30,518 nucleotides of DNA, from contig DCUZ01000091.1 in the NCBI GenBank assembly GCA_002327305.1, positions 9,069 through 39,586 of the forward strand, read 5' to 3'. This DNA is from Holophagales bacterium UBA2201 (GTDB lineage: Bacteria; Acidobacteriota; Thermoanaerobaculia; UBA2201). Shown one piece after another: positions 1 to 8,000 of the stretch (position 1 is the stretch's first letter; the number at the start of each line of letters is the position of its first letter). Position numbers and translations under genes: made by a program. The notes under the pieces were generated by a model. The model was given only the letters and a program-made list of their open reading frames with translations, searched no databases and had not been told where the DNA came from.

Positions 1-2400
1 GCCTACTACACCAAGGAGGACATCACCGAATACATCGCCAAGAGCACCATCGTCCCACGCCTTTTCGACATGGCCAAGCCCAAGTGCAAGGTGGCCTTTG
101 AACGGGAGGGAGACGGCCCCGATACCACCGTCTGGCGTCACCTCCAGGCCGACCCCGACCGTTATATCTACGAGCCCGTCCGCCGGGGGGTGGTGCGGGA
201 GGATGGCACTATGTTGCCGGAATCCGACTTGCCCCCCCATGTGCAGAAGGGGATGCACGACCCCAAGGCCCGGATGTTCGACAAGAACTACAACCTCAAG
301 GAGGCCCACCTCGAAGACGCGGAAGGAAAGCCGCTCACCCTTCCCACCGAGACCTGGCGCGAATATGTGGCCCGGCGCGAGCGGTGCCTAAGTCTGCGGG
401 ACAAGCTCGGCAACGGGGAACTCCGCGAAATCAACGACCTCATCACCCACAACCTGGACCTACGGCAGTTCGCCCAGGATGTGATCGAAAACAGCGAGGG
501 GCCGGAACTTCTGCGGGCCTTCTGGCAGGCCATCGAGTCGGTCACCGTCCTGGACCCCACGGTGGGGTCCGGCGCCTTCCTCTTCGCCGCCCTCAACATC
601 CTGGAGCCGCTCTATGAGGCCTGCCTGGACCGGATGGAGGCCTTCCTGGCCGAGCTGGAACGGTCCGGCGCCAAACACCGGCCGGAGAAATATGCCGACT
701 TCAAGAAGGTGCTGGAGGCCATCGCCCGGCACCCCAACCGCAAGTATTTCATCTACAAGTCCATCATCATCAACAACCTCTACGGCGTGGACATCATGGA
801 CGAGGCGGTGGAGATCTGCAAATTGCGCCTCTTCCTCAAACTGGTCGCCCAGGTGGACGCCGCGGAGCGGATCGAGCCCCTGCCGGATATTGACTTCAAC
901 ATCCGCGCCGGCAACACCCTGGTGGGGTTCGTCTCCCTGGACGAGGTCCGGCAGGCCGTCAATAAGGAGAAAAGCGGCCAGGGGAAGATGGTATTTTCCA
1001 ATGTTCTGGGGGTCATTGAAGAAAAGGCCCGGGAGGTGGACCGTCTTTTCAAGGCCTTCCGGGCCCAGCAGACGGAGCTGGGCGGGGAGGTAACGCCCGA
1101 GGACAAGAAATCCTTGCAGGCGCGCCTGAGTGAACTGGAAGGGGAGTTGAACCGCTATCTCGCCGGAGAATACGGCATTTCTGTAGGGGCGCACGGCCGT
1201 GCGCCCTCTAAACGCATGCCCGAGACCCGCGTCGCGGAACCGAACGGGCGCATAGCCATGCGCCCCTACGAAGGATGGTTGGCCTCCCACAAGCCCTTCC
1301 ACTGGTTCATCGAGTTCTACGGGATTCTCCAGAAAGGCGGGTTCGATGTAGTGATTGGAAATCCGCCGTATGTGGAGTATAGCAAGGTATTTAATGATTA
1401 CACTCTAAGAAATTATGAAACTTTAGAATGTGGAAATCTATATGCCTGCGTTATCGAGCGAAATAGTCATATTCAAAAACATTGCGGGCAGACCGGAATG
1501 ATTATTCCTCATTCTGCAATATGTACAGACAGAATGGCTAATCTTCAAGACATACTATTGGGACAAGATAATAAAATATGGCTTTCTACATTTTGCATTC
1601 GTCCATCAAAGCTATTTGATGGAGTAGATCAGCGCCTTTCTATTTTTATCGTTGCATGTGGCAGGAATGAACGAACAGTATATTCATCCTGTTATCACAG
1701 GTGGCATGGCAACTACCGCCCTTTTCTTTTTAGCAGCATATCTTTTGCGGATGTGACTGATTTCGAGTATTCGAATTCAGTGCCGAAGGTGGAACGATTG
1801 TTGGAAATAGATATTTTGCATAAGATTAGCAAAATGAAAAAGATGGCAGAAAATATATCAGTGCGGACAGGCGCTAAAGTTTATTTCCATAATGCACCAA
1901 GGTATTGGATCCGCGCTATGGATTTTGCGCCATATTTTTGGAATGAGCGAGATGGTCAGCAACTCTCAACTCAGGTCAAAATAATACTAGTTCCAATTAA
2001 GGAAGCATCACTGACTATGGTAACTATACTAAATAGCTCATTGTTCTATTGGTGGTTTATTGTCTTTTCTGATTGTCGTCACTTGAACATGAGAGAAATT
2101 GAGCGCCTGCCAATAGACTTGCAAAGTGTAGGACAACAGAAAAGACAGGATCTTAATGCATTGCGCAACAAGCTAATGGAAGACTATAAAAGGAATAAAA
2201 ATAGGAAGACATGCGAATATAAAGCCACTGGAAAAGTAAAGTATGATGAATATTATCCAAAGCATTCAAAGCCCATTATCGATGAAATTGATAAGATCTT
2301 TGCAACCCATTATGGTCTAAATGCAATAGAGCTGGATTTTGTTATTAACTATGACATCAAATACCGCATGGGCCAAGGAGCCGGCGCGGAAGAGGAATGA
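1..2400 (+). CDS. Eco57I-type (type IIG-like) DNA adenine methyltransferase, 5'-truncated by the window edge
   Basis: The reading frame is open from base 1 (residues AYYTKEDITEYIA precede the first ATG at 70), so the true start lies outside the window; 799 codons are visible. The SAM-binding motif I (LDPTVGSGAF) is encoded near 550-580. The N6-adenine catalytic motif IV (IGNPPY) is at about 1354-1371. Upstream YYTKEDITEYIA is typical of large restriction-modification methylases whose nuclease or helper domain precedes the methylase core. From motif IV onward is the expected target-recognition region, ending KYRMGQGAGAEEE. Base composition changes abruptly just after motif IV, from GC-rich to AT-rich, as if the specificity domain had been exchanged. 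An 87-bp palindromic repeat sits in frame at 1183-1269. The gene overlaps or abuts the next one. Methyltransferase identity is firm; whether the missing N-terminus carries a nuclease cannot be seen. Confidence 0.9.
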   Translation, partial: AYYTKEDITEYIAKSTIVPRLFDMAKPKCKVAFEREGDGPDTTVWRHLQADPDRYIYEPVRRGVVREDGTMLPESDLPPHVQKGMHDPKARMFDKNYNLKEAHLEDAEGKPLTLPTETWREYVARRERCLSLRDKLGNGELREINDLITHNLDLRQFAQDVIENSEGPELLRAFWQAIESVTVLDPTVGSGAFLFAALNILEPLYEACLDRMEAFLAELERSGAKHRPEKYADFKKVLEAIARHPNRKYFIYKSIIINNLYGVDIMDEAVEICKLRLFLKLVAQVDAAERIEPLPDIDFNIRAGNTLVGFVSLDEVRQAVNKEKSGQGKMVFSNVLGVIEEKAREVDRLFKAFRAQQTELGGEVTPEDKKSLQARLSELEGELNRYLAGEYGISVGAHGRAPSKRMPETRVAEPNGRIAMRPYEGWLASHKPFHWFIEFYGILQKGGFDVVIGNPPYVEYSKVFNDYTLRNYETLECGNLYACVIERNSHIQKHCGQTGMIIPHSAICTDRMANLQDILLGQDNKIWLSTFCIRPSKLFDGVDQRLSIFIVACGRNERTVYSSCYHRWHGNYRPFLFSSISFADVTDFEYSNSVPKVERLLEIDILHKISKMKKMAENISVRTGAKVYFHNAPRYWIRAMDFAPYFWNERDGQQLSTQVKIILVPIKEASLTMVTILNSSLFYWWFIVFSDCRHLNMREIERLPIDLQSVGQQKRQDLNALRNKLMEDYKRNKNRKTCEYKATGKVKYDEYYPKHSKPIIDEIDKIFATHYGLNAIELDFVINYDIKYRMGQGAGAEEE
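1183..1269. repeat. 87-bp palindromic (MITE/REP-like) element inserted in frame in the methyltransferase gene
   Basis: The ends are perfect 11-bp inverted repeats, GTAGGGGCGCA at 1183-1193 and TGCGCCCCTAC at 1259-1269. Each half folds by itself: 1187-1206 is a perfect 20-bp palindrome, and 1246-1253 pairs with 1258-1265 around a 4-base loop. The length is exactly 29 codons, so the host frame is kept and the element is translated (SVGAHGRAPS ... GRIAMRPYEG). It falls between AGEYGI and GWLASHKPFHW, a linker just before the catalytic domain. Similar GTAGGGGCG palindromes are scattered through many environmental genomes, as I recall. No transposase accompanies it. Confidence 0.75.
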
Positions 2401-2405
2401 GAGTA

Positions 2406-3245
2406 ATGGCAAATTTAGAGGAGGTGTTGGTCGGGTACAAGAAATATATTGAAATTAAGGCCACTGAGCATTTCAAACGGTTCTGCGCCAGAGAAAAGGA
2501 TAATCTAGATTCGTGCATTGCAGAGGCTGTATATTTTAATTTGCTTCGAACAGGAAGATACGATATATCAATTGCAGAGGATGTGAGCAAAGGCGGAGCT
2601 GATTATTTATGCAAGGTAGGAGATCGCGAGTTCTTAGCAGAAGTCACAACGTTGGATTCAGATGCAGTAGAAAGACGATCCGGATGGAAAAATGAGATTC
2701 CCATTACCGGCGAAGTATTTGCCTTCGATACCATATCGGTCAACCTCTGCCGGAAAGCCATAAAAAAGGTCCCGCAGCTATCCGGTATCTCTATGCCGAG
2801 GTTATTGGTTATTGGTTCCCGCCATGTCGGGGCTTCTGCTTTAATGGGATGTCTACCGGCCGAATTGCTGCTGACCGGCGACCAGAAGATAGGCATTGAC
2901 CTATCTTCCTGCAAATCTGTGAACGTGACTGATTTAGAGAATTCCGTATTCTTTCATAAAGAAAGGGAAGAAGGGGAAGATCTCCTGATAGACCGGCAAT
3001 GTATCTCAGCCATTCTTCTAATGGGAATCCATGAAAGTAGCTGCACCTGTGTGGGTCTGCTTCATCCCCAGCCTTTATATGAATTCTCGCCATCGCTCCT
3101 GCCCAAGATCCCCTTTGCCCGCCTAAAGAAATGGCCTCCAGCCAAAGAAGCGTTTGAAATCGAATGGATTATCTCTCATCCTGATTCGTATTCTTGGTAT
3201 TATCAATCCATAGAATTGACAGACAAGGAACTTAAAAACCTATGA
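2406..3245 (+). CDS. Hypothetical protein, possible nuclease-like partner of the methyltransferase
   Basis: I do not recognise the family. The protein is 279 residues from the ATG at 2406, which has AGAGGA 9 bases upstream. An ATG at 2397, overlapping the methyltransferase stop as ATGA, would add three residues but lacks a well-placed ribosome-binding site. Residues 63-81 read GGADYLCKVGDREFLAEVT. The spacing of the Asp, the hydrophobic strand and Glu-Val-Thr recalls the core of PD-(D/E)XK nucleases, in which E-V-T sometimes replaces E-x-K; this is weak. There is no signal peptide or membrane segment. The first half is AT-rich like the recognition end of the upstream gene, suggesting the two arrived together and that this may be a restriction or accessory subunit. 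That role is inference. Confidence 0.6.
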   Translation: MANLEEVLVGYKKYIEIKATEHFKRFCAREKDNLDSCIAEAVYFNLLRTGRYDISIAEDVSKGGADYLCKVGDREFLAEVTTLDSDAVERRSGWKNEIPITGEVFAFDTISVNLCRKAIKKVPQLSGISMPRLLVIGSRHVGASALMGCLPAELLLTGDQKIGIDLSSCKSVNVTDLENSVFFHKEREEGEDLLIDRQCISAILLMGIHESSCTCVGLLHPQPLYEFSPSLLPKIPFARLKKWPPAKEAFEIEWIISHPDSYSWYYQSIELTDKELKNL

Positions 3246-3351
3246 GGAAGAGGTGATCGAATGCCCCGCCCCTCCCTAACCGTTCCAGTTAATCCGAAGG
3301 TCCTATCATGGGCCAGTTAATCGGCAGGATTACTATGAAAGGATTCGAAAA

Positions 3352-3672
3352 ATGAATCCCAAGATCCAGCCAATCCTGCTGGAACTTCATGAAGCATTAA
3401 GGGGGATCTATGGCGCGCGGATGGAGAGGGCCGTATTGTTCGGGTCTTACGCGCGGTCGCAGGCCGAAGAGGGCTCGGATATTGATGTGCTGGTGGTTCT
3501 TGACGGCCCCGTGCATCCTTCCGAGGAGATCGCCAGGACGGAGGAGGCGGTAGCTTCCTTGTCGCTGAAATGGGACCGTGTGATCTCCTGCGCCTTCGTC
3601 TCCAGGGAACGATACCAGAACGAGAACAGTCCCCTGCTGATCAATGTCCGGAACGAGGGGGTGGCCCTGTGA
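3352..3672 (+). CDS. MNT-type minimal nucleotidyltransferase (antitoxin-like)
   Basis: A 106-residue protein of the polymerase-beta superfamily. The signature GSYAR at residues 31-35, followed by SDIDVLV with metal-binding Asp43 and Asp45, matches minimal nucleotidyltransferases. Such proteins normally pair with a HEPN protein as a toxin-antitoxin system, in which the MNT component adds AMP to the HEPN toxin and neutralises it. AAAGGA lies about 8 bases before the ATG. The stop overlaps the start of a 24-codon HEPN-like stub, the usual gene order of a complete pair, but the partner here has decayed. With no intact HEPN in view this may be an orphan antitoxin or a relic. Confidence 0.85.
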   Translation: MNPKIQPILLELHEALRGIYGARMERAVLFGSYARSQAEEGSDIDVLVVLDGPVHPSEEIARTEEAVASLSLKWDRVISCAFVSRERYQNENSPLLINVRNEGVAL

Positions 3673-3743
3673 CAGAGGAGCAGGCCGTCCTGCTTGAAAA
3701 AGCCCGTTCTTTCCTCGCGGCCAAAGCAAAGAAGAAAGAGTGA
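3669..3743 (+). pseudogene. Truncated HEPN-like toxin remnant
   Basis: A GTG at 3669 overlaps the nucleotidyltransferase stop and opens a 24-codon frame ending at TGA 3741-3743. It begins MTEEQAVLLEKARSFLAA and ends in a lysine-rich tail. This looks like the first helix of HEPN proteins, which often start 'MTEEQ..LLEKA..SL..A' directly after an MNT gene. Nothing of the remaining domain, including the catalytic RxxxxH motif, is present. The next gene starts in the overlapping GTGA. I read it as a 3'-truncated toxin gene; a short genuine peptide is the alternative. Confidence 0.5.
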
Positions 3744-4339
3744 AATCTCCGGCGCCTTCCGCATTGCCGAATGAAGCATGGCAGTCCCGCTGGGAAATCG
3801 CGGACCGGCCCAAGGAGTTGTTCGCGCTGGGGAACCAAGCCCTCCTCAACGGCCCCGCCCTGGCCATCTTCTGCTCCTCGCGCTGCCCGGGGAGCATCAT
3901 CCTGAAGGCTTGCGATGCGATGAAGGAGTTGCGGGACGAGGGCCGAACCATCATCGGCGGCTTCCACTCGGCCATCGAGAAGGAGTGTCTGGATATCCTA
4001 TTGCGCGGCCGCTCGCCCGTCATCCTCTGCCCCGCCCGATCGCTCCACGGCATGCGATTGAAGTCGGTATGGAAGATGCCCCTCGATGAAGGGCGCCTGC
4101 TCATTCTTTCGCCCTTCCAAAAGAAGCACTCCCGCATGACAGCCGATCTGGCCCACCAGCGCAATCTCCTCGTCGCCTCCCTGGCCGACGAAATCCTGAT
4201 CCTGCACGCAGCCCCCAAAAGCAGGGTCGAATTCATCTACGGCCTGGCGGGCGCGCTGGGCAAACCGGTGCGAGCCCTGAATGATCCCGCCAATGTACCG
4301 CTCTTCGCCCGCGGGATGGCCCCCTGGGGCCGCTATTGA
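3740..4339 (+). CDS. DprA/Smf-like Rossmann-fold protein (short form)
   Basis: A 199-residue protein starting at GTG 3740, which overlaps the preceding stub's stop. The segments LAIFCSSRCPG, RTIIGGFHSAIEKECLDILL, SPVILCPARSL and LLILSPFQ, with late VASLADEILILHAAP, follow the order of the DprA (DNA-processing protein A) Rossmann domain. DprA loads RecA on incoming single-stranded DNA. The protein has only the core: no SAM-like N-terminal or winged-helix C-terminal domain, and typical DprA proteins are 290-370 residues. Short forms of this kind occur in accessory and defence regions and need not act in natural transformation. Fold assignment is good; function is uncertain. It converges with the minus-strand gene ending at 4376. 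Confidence 0.7.
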   Translation: MKSPAPSALPNEAWQSRWEIADRPKELFALGNQALLNGPALAIFCSSRCPGSIILKACDAMKELRDEGRTIIGGFHSAIEKECLDILLRGRSPVILCPARSLHGMRLKSVWKMPLDEGRLLILSPFQKKHSRMTADLAHQRNLLVASLADEILILHAAPKSRVEFIYGLAGALGKPVRALNDPANVPLFARGMAPWGRY

Positions 4340-4375
4340 CTGATTGAATAGACTGTTTTCGGCCTGAAGTAACCT

Positions 4376-4912
4376 TTATTCCCCAGCGACTTCATTTTCC
4401 GGCCCTTCATGCAGGAGCGCTTCCAACTGAGGGATGATGCGTTGTGTCAGCGCCTCCAGGTCGCCGCCGCGGCAGTTGTGTTCCACCATGAGGTCCCTGA
4501 GTTCGAGGTAGTAGTCCAGGAGCGTCTCGTAGCAGGGCCTGGGGGCGGCGGCCTTGGCGCCCGCGCCGATCGCCGGGGCGTCCTGAACCGCCTCTGCCAC
4601 CGCCTCGGCGAAGGCGATGAGCTTGCCGTGGAGGGGCGCCAGTTCCGCGGGCGGGGCGATGCCGCGCAGGCCGGCGAGCTTCCCCTCGACCGTCTCCAAC
4701 GCCCCGGCCTTTCGCCCCGGTTCCCGCGCTTCCCGCACCAGACGGAGCAGGTCCTCCGGTTCCCCCCGCATCACCCGCTCGAAGGCATCGTCGTAATCCT
4801 TCAGCGAGGCCATCCATGTTGCGCAGGATGCACCCGCTGCGGTGGAGATGGCATTCAAGAAGAGCAATGCCGTCGTCAGCATTCCACAAGCGATCATTCG
4901 TCTTTCAATCAT
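4376..4912 (-). CDS. Small exported helical protein, function unknown
   Basis: Unrecognised 178-residue protein. I chose the ATG at 4912 because GAGG lies 5 bases upstream; the ATG directly before it (4915) is possible. The N-terminus MIERRM followed by a hydrophobic stretch to AISTAAGA is a signal peptide, so the mature part is probably periplasmic. It begins SCATWMASLKDYDDAFERV and is Ala/Glu/Leu-rich and predicted to be helical, with an alanine-rich hinge near the middle and a Cys pair in PRPCYETLLDYY and VEHNCRGGD. It follows the 1727-residue exported protein on the same strand after 145 bp and may be co-transcribed with it. I see no family motif. Confidence 0.7.
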   Translation of the reverse strand: MIERRMIACGMLTTALLFLNAISTAAGASCATWMASLKDYDDAFERVMRGEPEDLLRLVREAREPGRKAGALETVEGKLAGLRGIAPPAELAPLHGKLIAFAEAVAEAVQDAPAIGAGAKAAAPRPCYETLLDYYLELRDLMVEHNCRGGDLEALTQRIIPQLEALLHEGPENEVAGE

Positions 4913-4954
4913 CATATCCTCAACGTTCCCGAGGAGCATCGGCTGAAACAATGC

Positions 4955-5044
4955 TCACGGGCACTCCTGGGGGTTCCACCCGGTGATGCCGCAGGGGGCC
5001 GTGTCGGCGCCCTGGGGCCGGCCGGGGCCGTAGGAGCCCTCCAC
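4955..5044 (-). pseudogene. Orphan copy of the shared C-terminal tail of the giant exported proteins
   Basis: Thirty codons on the minus strand reading VEGSYGPGRPQGADTA, then PCGITGWNPQECP and a TGA stop. They are nearly identical to the end of the 1456-residue protein (10445) and to residues near 1373-1401 of the 1727-residue protein. The block is in the same frame as the 1727-residue gene, directly after its TAG stop (5057-5059) and four codons (RGEK). It is either the leftover end of a deleted tandem paralogue, or the original end of the 1727-residue gene now cut off by an amber codon. Confidence 0.75.
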
Positions 5045-5056
5045 TTTTTCACCCCT

Positions 5057-8000
5057 CTACTTTGATTCCGATCCTCCGGATGTTTTCAGGAGGAGCGGAG
5101 GCGTTGCCAGGAGCGGCGGAGAAGGGGGCAGATTGACGCTTGGGCGGCCAGTCCTCCTGGTTCTACCGCCGGTCCGCTCGATGCCGTTGGCATACTGCCA
5201 GGTCCAGTGCCCGGCATAGTCGTTGAAGGCCGGATCCAGGGCCGTGATCACGGCGTCCACGGTGCCGGTGAGGTATTCGGCCGATTGCACCGTCCCCGAG
5301 ACCGTCCACACGGCCGTGAGGACATCCACGCCCGATGAATTTTTGTAGGTTTTGGTCTTCTGGATGGTGTAGGGCGTCCCCGGTGTCAGGGGCACAGCGG
5401 CAAAATCGGCCGGCGCGGTGGCCTCGAAATTCAGCCACATTACATAGTTCGTCGGTGTGATCCAAATCATGCCGAACTCCAGGGTGTCCTGGATACCCGT
5501 CAGCATCCCCCCATCGGCCTGAAGCAGGAAGGGGTTATTGATGAACCCGGACCAATCGCCGTTGTTGGTCTGCGTGGCGGCTCCGGCCAGAACGGCCCCC
5601 GAGGGAGGTTGCTCAATTTTTCCCATATCGAAGGTGTGGTACCACATGCCGGCATAATTCTTATAAGAGGCATCCAGGGCATTAACCAGCATGTCCATGG
5701 TGCCGTAGAGGTGGTCTGCCTCATAGGATCCGTAGTAATGGTAGGTGCTTTCCAGGACTGCCTGGCCGCTGGAATTGGTATAGTTCAGCATGTAGCTGAA
5801 CTCGAACGGCTGGCCGTGGACCAGGGGGATCGGTGTGTTCAAAGTGGCGGCATAGCCCAACCACATGACATAGTTGGTGGGTGTGATGTAGACGATCCCC
5901 TCGCCTTCATGGCTGACGGCGGTGAGCATGCCGTTCTCCACGACCATCGTTCCGGCAGAATTGATATAGCCCTCCCAGTCGCCGTTGTGGAACTGCCGGT
6001 AATAGCCGTGGTAGGTCCCGCTTTCGGTGCTGGTGGTTGGACACTCCTGCGGCTCCCACCCGGTGATGCCGCATCCCGCCGCGTCGGCCCCCTGGGGCCG
6101 GCCGGGGCCGTAGGAGCCCTCCACCCCGTCGGCCGTGCGGGGGACGACGAGATAGTAGGTGTTGCCGGCCGCGGATGAAAAGGTCTCGGCGAGGTCGCCG
6201 CCGGCGTCGGTGCAGACGATGGAGGCATGGCTGAAGGTGCCGCTGGTGTTCAGCGCGTCGAGGCCGCCCTCATAGATGGTGTAGTCCTCCGCCGTGCCGC
6301 AGGTGGCGTCCCAGGACAAGGTGACTTGATCGCCGGTTTTCCACGCCCGCAGGGAGCCGCCGGGGATGGCCATGGGGGAGCCCCCCTCTCCCGCGGTCCG
6401 GAACCGCCAGGTCCCGCCGATGGAGGGGGTGACGCCGGCGGCGCCCACCGCCTCCACGCGCCAGAAATACCAGGTGAAGGGGAGCAGGCCCGAAACCGGC
6501 CGCTCGCTCGCCGGCAGGTAGCGGTCGTACAGCGGCGGGGGATCGGCGGTGCCGAAATAGAGGGTGTAGCAGGCAGCGTCCGGCGCGTCCTCCCAGTCCA
6601 GGACGACGGGCGCCGTCACCCCGACGGCGCCGTCGGCGGGGGCGAGGGGGGAGAAGGCCCCCGGCGGCGGGCCGCACACGGCGCAGGCGTAGGGGAGGGC
6701 GATCTCCACATCGTCCACCTCGGCCCACCAACTCCAATCCATGGCGTAATAGACGAAGCGGAGGATGAGGTCGGAGAGGCCGGCAAACGGGGTCAGGTCG
6801 AGGACCACCTGCAGGCCGGGCCCCAGAGGGGAATGGCTCTCGTCCCAGAAGAGGAGATTGGTCCAGAAGGAGCCGCCGTCGTGCGAGAGGTCCACGGCGA
6901 ACCCGTCCACCCCTCCCCCCGCGGCCGCGTCGCGGTAGGCGCTCCGGAAGGAGAGGGTGGCCGCCGTGGCGTAGAGGGGCGGGGTGGAGCCGTAGGGCTG
7001 GCAGAGGGTGGCGGAGGAGGCGTAGGGGAGAGAAAAGGCGGGGGTCCACAGTTCCGTATCCATGGTGGAGCCCGCGCCGCACCAGTCGCTGTCGGCCGCG
7101 GCGGCCAGGCCGGTCCCTCCGGTGTAATTGGGGAGGCCGGTGGATGCGGTGCTCTCCCATACGCACATTCCGCCGTTGTCCACCACCTGCCACTCCGTGG
7201 GAGGCCAGGCCTCGAACCGCTCCGCCAGCAGAGGATGATCGCGCTTCCCCACGGAAAGGTCCCAATGCTGGGTCCAGGTCCGTCCGTTCCCGGTGAGGGT
7301 GAGGGTGAAGGGGATGCCGGTCATGCAGTCGAGGGTGGGGGGGAGGATGACGACGAAGGGCGTCGTGGATGAGGCCTCCGTGCCCGCGGGGATGGAGGGA
7401 AAGATCGCTTCGTCCACCGGGATGGCCACGCCGGGGGCGCCGGTGGTCAGGACGCCGACGATAGCGGTGGCGGCGCCCGATCCTCCGTTCCACACGAACG
7501 ACCAAACCTGGAGGGTCTCGCCGGGTTCCGCCACCCTGTTGCCGTGACCCGCGCCGCCGAACGGGCAGGCATCGGAGATCTCCGTCCGATTCAGCCACAG
7601 AACGGGGGGGGCGGTGGTGAAGGTCGATTTGCGGGTGGAGGTGGTCCCGCAGGCGTTGACGGCTTTGATGAACCAGGTGTAGGTGGTGTTGCCCACCAGG
7701 CCGGACACCTCGAAGGGGCTGGCGATGATCCCCGCCTGATAGAACGGCGGCGGGACCGTCGTGCCAAGATAGAGCTCGTAGGATTCGGCCTCCGCCGAGG
7801 GGCTCCATTCCAGAAGGACCGGGACGGCCACCTCCAAGGCGCCGTCGGGGGGGCTGAGGAGAGAGAAGGGGCCGGGGGGGGCGGTGCATTCAAAGGTGGC
7901 GATGAAGTCCTGACCGGTTGCATCGGCGTCGCTGATCGTCGCTTCCAGGAATGGCGGTGCGAAGGAGTAGCCGGCCACGCCCGGAGTGATGGTGTAGGCA

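Noticed and set aside
1..2400. BREX PglX or DISARM methylase
   Set aside because: None of the other BREX or DISARM genes follows; the downstream genes are an unknown AT-rich gene, an MNT gene and a DprA-like gene. Only an Eco57I-type methylase can be supported.
3260..3319. 19-codon frame between the unknown AT-rich gene and the MNT gene, with a CCAGTTAATC direct repeat nearby
   Set aside because: Too short, with no similarity to anything. The 10-base direct repeat is not clearly an operator.
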